Of a stretch of DNA of 64,000 nt, positions 16,643 through 24,325 are shown one piece after another. The stretch lies in contig NZ_LOJP01000001.1 in NCBI RefSeq assembly GCF_001553785.1, positions 2,642,871-2,706,870 on the forward strand, read 5' to 3'. The notes below the pieces were generated by a model, which worked only from the letters and a program-made list of their open reading frames with translations, did not search any database and had not been told where the DNA came from. The position numbers and the translations under genes are program-made. The stretch is from Actinoplanes sp. TFC3. Lineage in GTDB: Bacteria; Actinomycetota; Actinomycetes; Mycobacteriales; Micromonosporaceae. Position 1 is the first letter of the stretch; each line of letters begins with the position of its first letter.

Positions 16643-17593
16643 TCAGGCCGCGGCGGCCTGGAAATCGCGCAACGACTTGATGTCGTTGCCGAATCGGTTG
16701 ATCGTGCTGACCTGCGTCGAGGAGCTGCCCGGGGGCAGCAGATATTTGACGAACGTGGCGAGGGTGGCGCTGGGGCCGAGATCCATCAGCTGGGCGTCGC
16801 CACCGGCAAGAAGCTTTGCGACGGTACGGTCAAACTCCACCGGTCGCCGCATCGCCGACCACAGCGATCCACCCGACACCGCGCTCACCCCATCGGCCCC
16901 CGCCGACGACATCAGCGGAATGCGCGGGAGCCCCGGACGCGCCGCGCCGAGCACCGCCAGGGCCTGCTCACGAACCGGGTCGATGAGCGGGGTGTGCACG
17001 CCGAAGTTGACCGGCAGCCGTTGGCACAGCACCCCGTCGCGTTCCAGCTCGCCCTGCACCCGCTCCACGTCGGCGAGCCGCCCGGTGAGCACGAAGTTGC
17101 CGGTGAAGTTGGTGGCGGTCACCCAGCAGCCGCCGGCCAGCGACCCGGCCTCGCGGCGCAAGTGCTGCGCGCCGACCACGGCCAGCATCGCCGAGGGCGG
17201 GGTGCTCGCCTCCAGCAGCCGCCCGAACTCGACCGCGATCGTGAGCCCGTCCTCCAGCGACAGCGCCTCGGCCACCACCGCCGCAGTGACCTCGCCCAGG
17301 CTGTAGCCCAGCAGCAGATCCGGCTCGTGGCCCAGCTCGCGCACCAGCCGGGTCAGGCTGTACTCCACGCACATCAGCGCCGCGCTGGAGTCCGGCAGCG
17401 AGTCGAACGGCTCGCTGCGGGCCCGGTCGTCGGCGAAGATGACCTCGAGCACCGAGCGGCCCAGAACCGGCTCGGCGATCTCGTCGCAGTAGTCCAGCCA
17501 GAGGCGGTAGCGCTCGTTCTGCTCGTACAGCTGGCGGGTCATCTGGTAGTACTGCGAGCCCTGCCCGGAGTACATGAACACCTTGCGGGCCAT
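16643..17593 (-). CDS. Discrete acyltransferase homologue, probable acyl-hydrolase (PedC-like)
   Basis: The 316-residue FabD-fold protein begins KVFMYSGQGSQYYQM. Its nucleophile motif is GYSLGE (Ser at about 98) rather than the GHSLGE of malonyl transferases. The AFH substrate motif of malonyl ATs is replaced by FGVHTP. This pattern fits the trans-AT acyl-hydrolases that clear stalled acyl groups from ACPs. The second discrete AT, encoded 5 kb away in the same operon, has the malonyl-type motifs and is the better candidate for loading. Its ATG shares one base with the preceding KS stop (TGATG). The hydrolase role is inferred from motif and context. Confidence 0.75.
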   Translation of the reverse strand: MARKVFMYSGQGSQYYQMTRQLYEQNERYRLWLDYCDEIAEPVLGRSVLEVIFADDRARSEPFDSLPDSSAALMCVEYSLTRLVRELGHEPDLLLGYSLGEVTAAVVAEALSLEDGLTIAVEFGRLLEASTPPSAMLAVVGAQHLRREAGSLAGGCWVTATNFTGNFVLTGRLADVERVQGELERDGVLCQRLPVNFGVHTPLIDPVREQALAVLGAARPGLPRIPLMSSAGADGVSAVSGGSLWSAMRRPVEFDRTVAKLLAGGDAQLMDLGPSATLATFVKYLLPPGSSSTQVSTINRFGNDIKSLRDFQAAAA

Positions 17594-18816
17594 CAAAACC
17601 GCCGCAAGCAGATGGCGGAGCTGATGCCGCTGAAACCCATGCTCAGGCTCAGCGCTGTCGTCACCTGGTGCTCGACCGCCTGCGCGCCCACCCAGTCGAA
17701 CGAGGTGTCGATGGGGTCGCTCAGGTTGCGGGTCGGATGCAGCCGGCCAGCGCGCATCTGCAGCACCGTGGCGATCACCTCGACGGCCCCGGCCGCGCTC
17801 AAACCGTGCCCGGTAACCGATTTGGTGGCGTTGATGCGGGCGTGGGTGAGCCCGCACTTGCGCAGCGCGCCCAGTTCGATCTCGTCGCCCAGCGGCGATC
17901 CGGTGCCGTGCGGGTTGACGTAGTCGATGTCGGCGGCCGTCACCCCCGCCTGCTGCAGCGCGCCTTCGATTACGCGGACCTCACCGTCGAGCGACGGATC
18001 CGGGTTGCGGTTGCGGTCCATGGTCACGGCACTGCCAAGGATGTACGCGTACGGCCCCAGCTGCGCCCGCGAACCGGCGCGCTCCACCACCACCGCCCCG
18101 CACGCCTCGCCGAAGATGAAGCCGTCGCGGGCCGCGTCGAACGGGCGGCACGCCGCAGCCGGATCGCCGGCGAAGCGCACCGATCCCATGGCACCCATGC
18201 CGCGGAGGGCCAGCAGCTCCCAGTACGACACGTCCATCAGCGCGCCCACCGCGATGGCAACATCGACCTGACCGGAGCGCACGGCCTGCACCGCGTCGAG
18301 GATGGCCAGCAGGCCGCTGGCCGACGCACCGCCGAGCGTACGGGCGAAGCCTTGAATGCCGTAGAGCTCGGTGCAGAAGCCGCACAGATCGGTGTCCAGG
18401 AACGACATGCCGTAGGTCGGACGGATGAACTGCGGGCGGTCGGCGTGACGCTGGTGAGCCAGCACCAGCTCACGCTGCTGGATGTTGGAGCCGCCGACAA
18501 TCAGACCGATCCGGGCGGGGTCGACGTCGTCGAGGCCGGCGTCGCGCCACGCCTCCCCCACCGCGGTCAGGGCCGCCCGCGCGGACAGCGACGCCGTGCG
18601 CAACGCCCGCGCGGGCACCCCTTGCGGCTCGGGCAGGCCCGGGATTTCCGCGCCGGTGAAGGGATCCAGGCCGGGTGCTTGCCGGCCGGGGCGGGTCATC
18701 GAGGCGAAGGCGTGCCGGGCCTCGAGCAGCGCCGCGAGGAAGGCGTCGCGGCCCGAGCCGATAGCCGCGGTGATGCCGACCCCGGTGATCAGAAACTCAG
18801 GAGCCGGACTTGGCAT
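17593..18816 (-). CDS. Decarboxylating ketosynthase of the beta-branching cassette
   Basis: The 407-residue KS homologue has its active-site cysteine replaced by serine (LGGASASGL, Ser at about 165). The two catalytic histidine motifs remain (PHGTGSPLGD and SVTGHGLSAAG). This is the known form of the PksF/BryQ-type enzyme, which decarboxylates malonyl on the donor ACP to acetyl but does not condense. It overlaps the donor ACP gene by 20 nt and is followed by the acyl-hydrolase. Its position among HMGS, ECH1, ECH2 and ACP genes supports the call strongly. Confidence 0.92.
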   Translation of the reverse strand: MPSPAPEFLITGVGITAAIGSGRDAFLAALLEARHAFASMTRPGRQAPGLDPFTGAEIPGLPEPQGVPARALRTASLSARAALTAVGEAWRDAGLDDVDPARIGLIVGGSNIQQRELVLAHQRHADRPQFIRPTYGMSFLDTDLCGFCTELYGIQGFARTLGGASASGLLAILDAVQAVRSGQVDVAIAVGALMDVSYWELLALRGMGAMGSVRFAGDPAAACRPFDAARDGFIFGEACGAVVVERAGSRAQLGPYAYILGSAVTMDRNRNPDPSLDGEVRVIEGALQQAGVTAADIDYVNPHGTGSPLGDEIELGALRKCGLTHARINATKSVTGHGLSAAGAVEVIATVLQMRAGRLHPTRNLSDPIDTSFDWVGAQAVEHQVTTALSLSMGFSGISSAICLRRF

Positions 18817-19042
18817 GGACCGTGCTCACCAGCTCGCCGATGTTGGTCGCACCCGCCAGTTCGACCAGCGGGATGTCCACCGACAACGATTCCAGCGTCA
18901 TCGTGATGATCTCGGCGCGGTCGATGGAGTTGGCGCCGAGCTCGCGCAGCGAGTCAGTGGGCCGGAACTGGTGGGAGCCCAGCTCGGGCAGGATCTCGCG
19001 GGTGTGCGAGACCACCAGGTGGAAGATGTCGTTCTCGGTCAT
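18797..19042 (-). CDS. Donor acyl carrier protein of the beta-branching cassette
   Basis: This 81-residue free-standing ACP has the phosphopantetheine site LRELGANSIDRAEI (Ser at about 39). In HMGS cassettes the free ACP carries acetyl, made from malonyl by the decarboxylating KS, and donates it to the beta-keto group of the chain. Asp before Ser is replaced by Asn, as is common in this class. It lies between ECH2 (4-nt overlap) and the decarboxylating KS (20-nt overlap). Confidence 0.9.
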   Translation of the reverse strand: MTENDIFHLVVSHTREILPELGSHQFRPTDSLRELGANSIDRAEIITMTLESLSVDIPLVELAGATNIGELVSTVHAKSGS

Positions 19043-19797
19043 CGGTGGGTTCCTCCGTAGTGCGATGTGATGAGGTCGCGGACCTCGCTCTGGTGGAAGG
19101 TCGTCTCGTGCATGGCCACCTCGCGGGCGATGTAGCCGGGCAGCTCGGCGCGGATGTCGGCGACCAGGTGGTCCTTGAGCGTCACCAGCGACACCCGCGG
19201 CTTCTCGGCCAGGGTTTCGGCCAGTTCCCGGCTGTACGGCACCACCTCCGCGCGGGGCAGCACCGGGAAGGCAACGCCGCTGGCCCGCAGGTCGCGGCCG
19301 TAGTAGGTGCGCGCCGACATGAGCATCTGGGTGCCGAGGCTGTAGCCGAGCTTGCGGGGCAGGATCAGAGTGGCGCCCATGCCCGGGGTGAAGCCGTACT
19401 GCATGAAGTTGGCGGTGTAGATACTTTCCTGGCTCAGCACCACGAAATCGGCGAACAAGCCCATGGCGAAGCCGCCGCCGATGCCGTGGCCCTGCATCGC
19501 CGAGATCACCGGGATCGGGCAGTCCAGGGCCAGGCTGTACAACGCGGCGTCGGTAAACTTGATCTTGCGTTCCTGGATCTGCATCAGGCTGTCGCGGGTG
19601 CCGCCGCTGGCGAAGTAGCTGCCGTAGCCGGTCAGGATCACCGCCTTGTACGCCGGGTTCGCGCCGACCTGCTCGAAGGCCCGGAACAACCCGGTCATCA
19701 GCTCGTTGGAGAAGGTGTTCTTGTGCTGCTCGTCCTGCATGGTGATCTGCGCGATCGCCGGGGACAGCTCGGTGACGGTGACCGGGGCGCCGCTCAT
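19039..19797 (-). CDS. Enoyl-CoA hydratase homologue ECH2 (PksI-like decarboxylase)
   Basis: The 252-residue crotonase-fold protein has an oxyanion segment, VISAMQGHGIGGGFAMGL, and an ASGGT motif near residue 65. In beta-branching pathways ECH2 decarboxylates the 3-methylglutaconyl-ACP made by ECH1 to leave a beta-methyl branch with a defined double bond. The family assignment rests on the fold and on its place directly after ECH1 (ATGA overlap) and before the donor ACP. Which double-bond position results cannot be told by eye. Confidence 0.88.
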   Translation of the reverse strand: MSGAPVTVTELSPAIAQITMQDEQHKNTFSNELMTGLFRAFEQVGANPAYKAVILTGYGSYFASGGTRDSLMQIQERKIKFTDAALYSLALDCPIPVISAMQGHGIGGGFAMGLFADFVVLSQESIYTANFMQYGFTPGMGATLILPRKLGYSLGTQMLMSARTYYGRDLRASGVAFPVLPRAEVVPYSRELAETLAEKPRVSLVTLKDHLVADIRAELPGYIAREVAMHETTFHQSEVRDLITSHYGGTHR

Positions 19798-20585
19798 GCT
19801 GATTCCTCCTCCCACGGCAGACGGCCGGTGCGCACGTACCGGTCGATGCCGGCCAGGTTCGCCGGGTCGGAGAACACGGCGTGGTTGGCTGCCACAGCGG
19901 CCGGGCGGGCCGCACCCAGCGAGTCGTCCAGCTCGCGCAGATAGGTCTTGTAGCGGGCGATGCCGGTGGCGGGCAGGCATCGCAGCCGGCGCAGATGCCG
20001 GCGCAGCAGGGTGCCGCTGTCCGGCCCGCACACGTCGACCAGCTGCCAGTCCAGCGCCTGCTGCGCGGTGACCGGCTGGGTCATCACGCTCAGGTAGTTG
20101 GCCTTGGCCGCGCCGATGCGGCGGATCAGGAACGGCAGCACGCACGCCGGTATCAGCCCGAACAGCAGCTCGGAGAGCCCGAACGTGGCCCGGTCGTCGC
20201 TGATCACGACGTCGCAGGCGGCAACGAACCCGACCCCGCCGGCGTTGACCTTGCCGCGGACGTGGGCCACCGACACGAACGGGCCCTGGGCGATGGCGCG
20301 CCACAGGTCGTACAGGGCCTCGGCGTGTGAGGTGCCGGGGCCGGTGGTGGCGGTGCCCGAACCGAGCTCGGTGAAGTCGGCGCCGAGGCAGAACACCTCG
20401 GGGGTGCCCTCGATCACCAGAACCTTGGCCCGGCCGGTGGCCGCGTGCACGGCCCGGGTGCACTCGGCCACCAACTCGGCGGTGATGGTGTTGCCCGCCT
20501 CGGGGCGGTGCAGCCGCACAGTGCAGATCCCGGCGTCGGTGCTGACCCGGATGCTGCGGTAGTCGTGGCCGGTCAGGACGTCCAC
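19794..20585 (-). CDS. Enoyl-CoA hydratase homologue ECH1 (PksH-like dehydratase)
   Basis: The 263-residue crotonase-fold protein has FCLGADF near residue 66, corresponding to the first oxyanion-hole strand. The second element is HVRGKVNAGGVGFVAACD. ECH1 dehydrates the HMG-type adduct formed by HMG synthase. The GTG start lies inside the end of the HMGS gene (13-nt overlap), and the stop overlaps the ECH2 start (ATGA). Both point to coordinated synthesis. Confidence 0.88.
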   Translation of the reverse strand: MDVLTGHDYRSIRVSTDAGICTVRLHRPEAGNTITAELVAECTRAVHAATGRAKVLVIEGTPEVFCLGADFTELGSGTATTGPGTSHAEALYDLWRAIAQGPFVSVAHVRGKVNAGGVGFVAACDVVISDDRATFGLSELLFGLIPACVLPFLIRRIGAAKANYLSVMTQPVTAQQALDWQLVDVCGPDSGTLLRRHLRRLRCLPATGIARYKTYLRELDDSLGAARPAAVAANHAVFSDPANLAGIDRYVRTGRLPWEEESA

Positions 20586-21832
20586 TCGTACTCCCGGTGG
20601 AATTCGTTGATCTGCTTGAGGAACAGCACCTCACGGCCGAGCGCGGTGCGCGCCTTGGGCACCACGTCGGGGTCGAGCACGGCGTTTCGGGTGCCGAACT
20701 TGACGGCGTCGTTGGTACGCAGCAGCTCGTCGTACTCGGGCAGGGTCAGCTCGTAGCGGTCGTGCAGCGTCCGGTCGATACCCAGGGCGCGCAGCCGGTC
20801 CTGGCCCTCCTGGCGCACCACGCCGCTGAAGAACTCCGAGCAGCAGCCCGAGCCGTAGGAGAAGCAGCCGATCCGGCGGGGGCTGCTCAGGTCGGCGTGG
20901 TCGATGGTGCTGGCCAGCGCCAACATCGCGGTGGCGCCCATGATGTTGCCGATGCGCTGGCAGTAGGTCAGTCCCGGCTGCATCCGGTGCTGGAAGTCCG
21001 CCTCGATGGCCGCCGGGGCCGCCTTGACGAACTTGCGCATCAGGTTGCGGTGCGCGCCCTTGACCATGCCGCCGAACGGGGTGTGGAAGGCCAGGTAGTC
21101 GAACGTGGTGGCGAAGTCGGCGCCGGTGACCCGCTTCTGGTACTCGCGGAAGGCGTTCTCGCAGCAGTCCAGATACGACAGCAGGGACAGCTCGGCGTTG
21201 CCGGCCTCGCTGTCGGGCAGCGGCCGGCAGGTGTCCATCACCTCATAGCCGTAGTAGCCGTTGGCGCCCTTGTCGACCTCGAACAGGTGCGGCGTCTCCC
21301 CCACGATCATCGCCACCGCCCCGGCGCCGCCGCTGGGTTCGGCGAACGACCAGTCGGCCGACAGCGCGTCGCCGCCCTCGGCCACCATGAACCGGGTGAT
21401 GTCGGTGGCGATGACCAGCGCCTTGGCCCCAGGTGAGACCTGGGCGAGCACGAAGTTGATGGCGGTCTGCAACGCGCCCACCCCGGAGTAGCAGGCGTTC
21501 TTGACCTCGAACAGCCGGCAGTTGCGGTTGAGCCCGAGCAGGCTGTGGAAGTACGTGCTCATCGACTTGCCGAAGTCGAAGGCCGACTCGGTGGCGGTGA
21601 CCACGAGCTCGATGCGGTCGCGGTCGGCTGGGGTCATGGCGTCCAGCAGCGGCTTGGCCGCGTTGACGCCGTAGGTGACCGGGTCCTCGTACGGCAGGGC
21701 CACGGACTTCTCCTGCATCAGCAGGTTGTGGAAACGGGCCGTGTCCAGGCCGCGGTGCGCGGCGAGCTTTGCGACGTCGATGTAGGCGGTTCCGGCGAAC
21801 ACGTTCATGGCTTCGATACCGGCAGAGGTCAT
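20573..21832 (-). CDS. HMG-CoA synthase homologue for polyketide beta-branching
   Basis: The 419-residue protein has an [16 protein letters not shown]-terminus, an acceptor cysteine in NACYSGVG (Cys at about 114), and [10 protein letters not shown] near residue 265. These match the PksG/BryR/MupH-type HMG synthases. It adds an acetyl carbanion from the donor ACP to the beta-keto group of a chain on a tandem ACP pair. Two tandem ACP pairs with the expected tryptophan are present in PKS B, so two target sites are predicted. The gene begins 46 bp after the AT stop, the widest gap in the whole operon. Confidence 0.95.
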   Translation of the reverse strand: MTSAGIEAMNVFAGTAYIDVAKLAAHRGLDTARFHNLLMQEKSVALPYEDPVTYGVNAAKPLLDAMTPADRDRIELVVTATESAFDFGKSMSTYFHSLLGLNRNCRLFEVKNACYSGVGALQTAINFVLAQVSPGAKALVIATDITRFMVAEGGDALSADWSFAEPSGGAGAVAMIVGETPHLFEVDKGANGYYGYEVMDTCRPLPDSEAGNAELSLLSYLDCCENAFREYQKRVTGADFATTFDYLAFHTPFGGMVKGAHRNLMRKFVKAAPAAIEADFQHRMQPGLTYCQRIGNIMGATAMLALASTIDHADLSSPRRIGCFSYGSGCCSEFFSGVVRQEGQDRLRALGIDRTLHDRYELTLPEYDELLRTNDAVKFGTRNAVLDPDVVPKARTALGREVLFLKQINEFHREYEWTS

Positions 21833-21878
21833 CAGGGGTTCTCTTCCGTAGCGGGGGTTCGGTGGCCGGGGATGCGGG

Positions 21879-22958
21879 TCAGCCGACGGGCTCGATCTCG
21901 GTGAGGTCGAAGTAGCCGCGGTAGCCCTTCATGTAGACGGCCGCACGGTGGCCGAACAGCACCGTGGCCGGGGTGGCGGTCTCCAGCAGCTCGTGGATGC
22001 CGATGGTCGACTTGACCCGGGTGCCGATGGCGTAGGTCTGGTTCCAGCGCCGCACCAGCTCGTCGGCCAGCTCAGGGCGCCCGGTCGCCGGCGCCGGGCG
22101 GGGCGGCGGGTCCGGCAGCTCCCGCCGGATCTTCTGCACCAGCTTGGTGAGCACCTTGCCGTGCCCGATCTCCTCGAACTCGGCGTCGCCCTGTGCCAGC
22201 AGCCCGGCGATGCTGTCGGTCCAGCACACCGGGCTGACGATCTGGCGGGCCAGCAGATCGCGCACGTCGGCGCGCCCGTACGGCTGGGCGGTCACGTTGG
22301 AGATCACCGGCACGGACGGCTCGGCGAACGAGAAGCGCTGCAGGAACTGGGCGAACTCGGCCCGCGCCGGTTCCATATAGCGCGAGTGGAATGCGGCGCT
22401 GGTACGCAGCGGCATGAACAAGTGCCGGCCGGTCTGGAACAGCGGCTTGACCACCTCCATGTCCGCGGCCGGGCCGGACAGCACGATCTGCGACGGGGTG
22501 TTGAAGTTGGCCAGATCGATCGTGGTGATCCCGTTGCCGGCCAGGATCGAGCGGACCTCCTGCTCGCTGGCGTTGAGCACCGCGGCCATGGCGCCCCCCG
22601 TAGCCTGGCTCATCAGCTCACCCCGCTTCTTCACCAGCTCCAGGCCGGTGGCGAAGCTGTAACACCCGGCGGCGTACAGGGCGTTGAACTCCCCCAGGCT
22701 GTGCCCGGCCACCACATCCGGCACCGGTTCCTGGTTTCGCCGACGCTGTTCCAGCGACAGCGCGTTGACCACGTAGAGGGCTGGTTGGGTGAACTCGGTG
22801 CGGTCGAGTTCGCCGCGCGGGTCCTGCAGGCACAGCTCTTTGATCGAGTAGCCCAGCAGGGTGTCGGCGGTGCGGGTCAGCTCGGGGAACTCGTCGAACA
22901 GGCCGTCGCCCATGCCCTTGGCCTGGGAACCCTGTCCGGGGAACAGATAAATTCTCAT
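21879..22958 (-). CDS. Trans-acting malonyl-CoA acyltransferase
   Basis: The 359-residue FabD-fold protein begins RIYLFPGQGSQAKGMG. It has the catalytic GHSLGE (Ser at about 87) and the malonyl-specific AFHSRYM. About 75 residues beyond the AT fold (after PDPPPRPAP) form an extra C-terminal domain often seen in trans-AT enzymes. The PKS proteins here contain no AT domain, so this enzyme should load malonyl onto all their ACPs. The gene overlaps the enoyl reductase gene by 4 nt. Confidence 0.93.
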   Translation of the reverse strand: MRIYLFPGQGSQAKGMGDGLFDEFPELTRTADTLLGYSIKELCLQDPRGELDRTEFTQPALYVVNALSLEQRRRNQEPVPDVVAGHSLGEFNALYAAGCYSFATGLELVKKRGELMSQATGGAMAAVLNASEQEVRSILAGNGITTIDLANFNTPSQIVLSGPAADMEVVKPLFQTGRHLFMPLRTSAAFHSRYMEPARAEFAQFLQRFSFAEPSVPVISNVTAQPYGRADVRDLLARQIVSPVCWTDSIAGLLAQGDAEFEEIGHGKVLTKLVQKIRRELPDPPPRPAPATGRPELADELVRRWNQTYAIGTRVKSTIGIHELLETATPATVLFGHRAAVYMKGYRGYFDLTEIEPVG

Positions 22959-24325
22959 GACACTTCCTCCTTGCTCGCGGTGGCGGTCCGGGCTTGGCGG
23001 GACAGCAGTGCCGCGCCCTCGCTCATCAGCCGGGTGGCGATGTCGTCGACGTGCCGGCAACGCCAGTCGTGCAGTGCGGTGCCTTTCACCCACTGGTTGA
23101 AGGCACCCAGGGCCGGACCCGTGTGGACCTGGACGTTGGCCAGGTCGCGTTCCGGTTCGGTTAAGGACAGGCGGCTGCTGTAGCCGTAGTACCAGCGGAA
23201 CATCAGGGCCATCCGCCGCTTCGGGCTGCGGGCCGCGCGCCCGGCTTCGGCGGCGCGTCCGGTGCGCTGCAGGTAGGCCGCGGTTTCCTGCCACACCTCG
23301 TCCGCGCTCTTGCGGAAGAAGGTCCGCTCGATCTGCGCGCGGGTGGTCGCGGGGATGTCGTCCCATGACTCGTGCGCCTGGTACAGCGCGAACAGCTTGT
23401 TGGCCCGGGCCGGGAAGAGCACCCCCTTGCGCAGCACCTGCACCAGCGCGCCCATCTCGAACAGGTCCCCGGCCGGGCAATACGCGGTGTCCTGCACGTT
23501 GATCTGCTGCAGCCGGTCCTTGACGGCGTCGCTGATCCCCGATTCGACGGTGCACTGGTTGATCGAGCCGGTGGTGACGAAGTCCGCGCCCATCACGAAC
23601 GCCGCGGCCACCGCCTGCGGGGTGCCGATCCCCCCGGCCAGCCCCACCCGTGCCCGCTGGGCGGCGGGGAACCGGGTCGACCGCTCGTCGCGCAGCGCCT
23701 GGATGGCCGGGAGCAGCACGGTGGACACCCCACGGTCGGTGTGCCCGCCGGAGTCCGCCTCGACGCACAGGTCCTGGCACAGCGGGACCTCGCGGGCCAA
23801 CTCGGCCTGCTCGGCGGTCACCTTCCCGGCCGCCAGCAGTTGCGCCACCATCGGTTCGGGGGCCGGGTCGAGCAGGGCTGACGCCACCTCGGGGCGCGAC
23901 AGCTTGGCGATGATCCGGGTGTCGCGGGCCACCCGGCCGTCCGGGGCGCGGCGCAGGCCGCGCAGGTGGAACAGCACCAGCGCGGGGGTGGGCTGGACGA
24001 ACGCCGATGCCTCGATCAGCCGGACGCCCTGGCCGAGCAGCAGCTCGACGCGGGCCATCTCGCGGGCCGGGTCCTGCAGGTCGCTGAGCAGGTTCACCCC
24101 GAACGCCCGGTCCGGGCCCAGCTCGCGCCGGATCGCCGCGATTTCGCCGGCCACCCGGTCCGGGGCCATCCCGGCCGCGCCCAGGAAGCTCAAGAACCCG
24201 GCCCGGGCCATCGCCACCACCAGATGCCGGGAGGCGATGCCGCGATACATCGACCCGGCCGCATAGGCGTAGGCGATGCCGTGGTCCTGGCGGAACGCCG
24301 CCGATCCGAGGCTGCCGGGGTTCAT
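22955..24325 (-). CDS. Trans-acting FMN-dependent enoyl reductase (PfaD/PksE-like)
   Basis: The 456-residue TIM-barrel protein of the PfaD / 2-nitropropane-dioxygenase-like family has GGIGTPQAVAAAFVMGADFV as its FMN phosphate-binding segment. An earlier EADSGGHTD carries the catalytic-region histidine. Such enzymes reduce alpha,beta-double bonds on ACP-bound chains in trans, because trans-AT modules usually lack ER domains. None of the modules here has an ER. Any fully reduced carbon in the product would therefore depend on this protein. It overlaps PKS C and the AT gene by 4 nt each. Confidence 0.9.
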   Translation of the reverse strand: MNPGSLGSAAFRQDHGIAYAYAAGSMYRGIASRHLVVAMARAGFLSFLGAAGMAPDRVAGEIAAIRRELGPDRAFGVNLLSDLQDPAREMARVELLLGQGVRLIEASAFVQPTPALVLFHLRGLRRAPDGRVARDTRIIAKLSRPEVASALLDPAPEPMVAQLLAAGKVTAEQAELAREVPLCQDLCVEADSGGHTDRGVSTVLLPAIQALRDERSTRFPAAQRARVGLAGGIGTPQAVAAAFVMGADFVTTGSINQCTVESGISDAVKDRLQQINVQDTAYCPAGDLFEMGALVQVLRKGVLFPARANKLFALYQAHESWDDIPATTRAQIERTFFRKSADEVWQETAAYLQRTGRAAEAGRAARSPKRRMALMFRWYYGYSSRLSLTEPERDLANVQVHTGPALGAFNQWVKGTALHDWRCRHVDDIATRLMSEGAALLSRQARTATASKEEVS

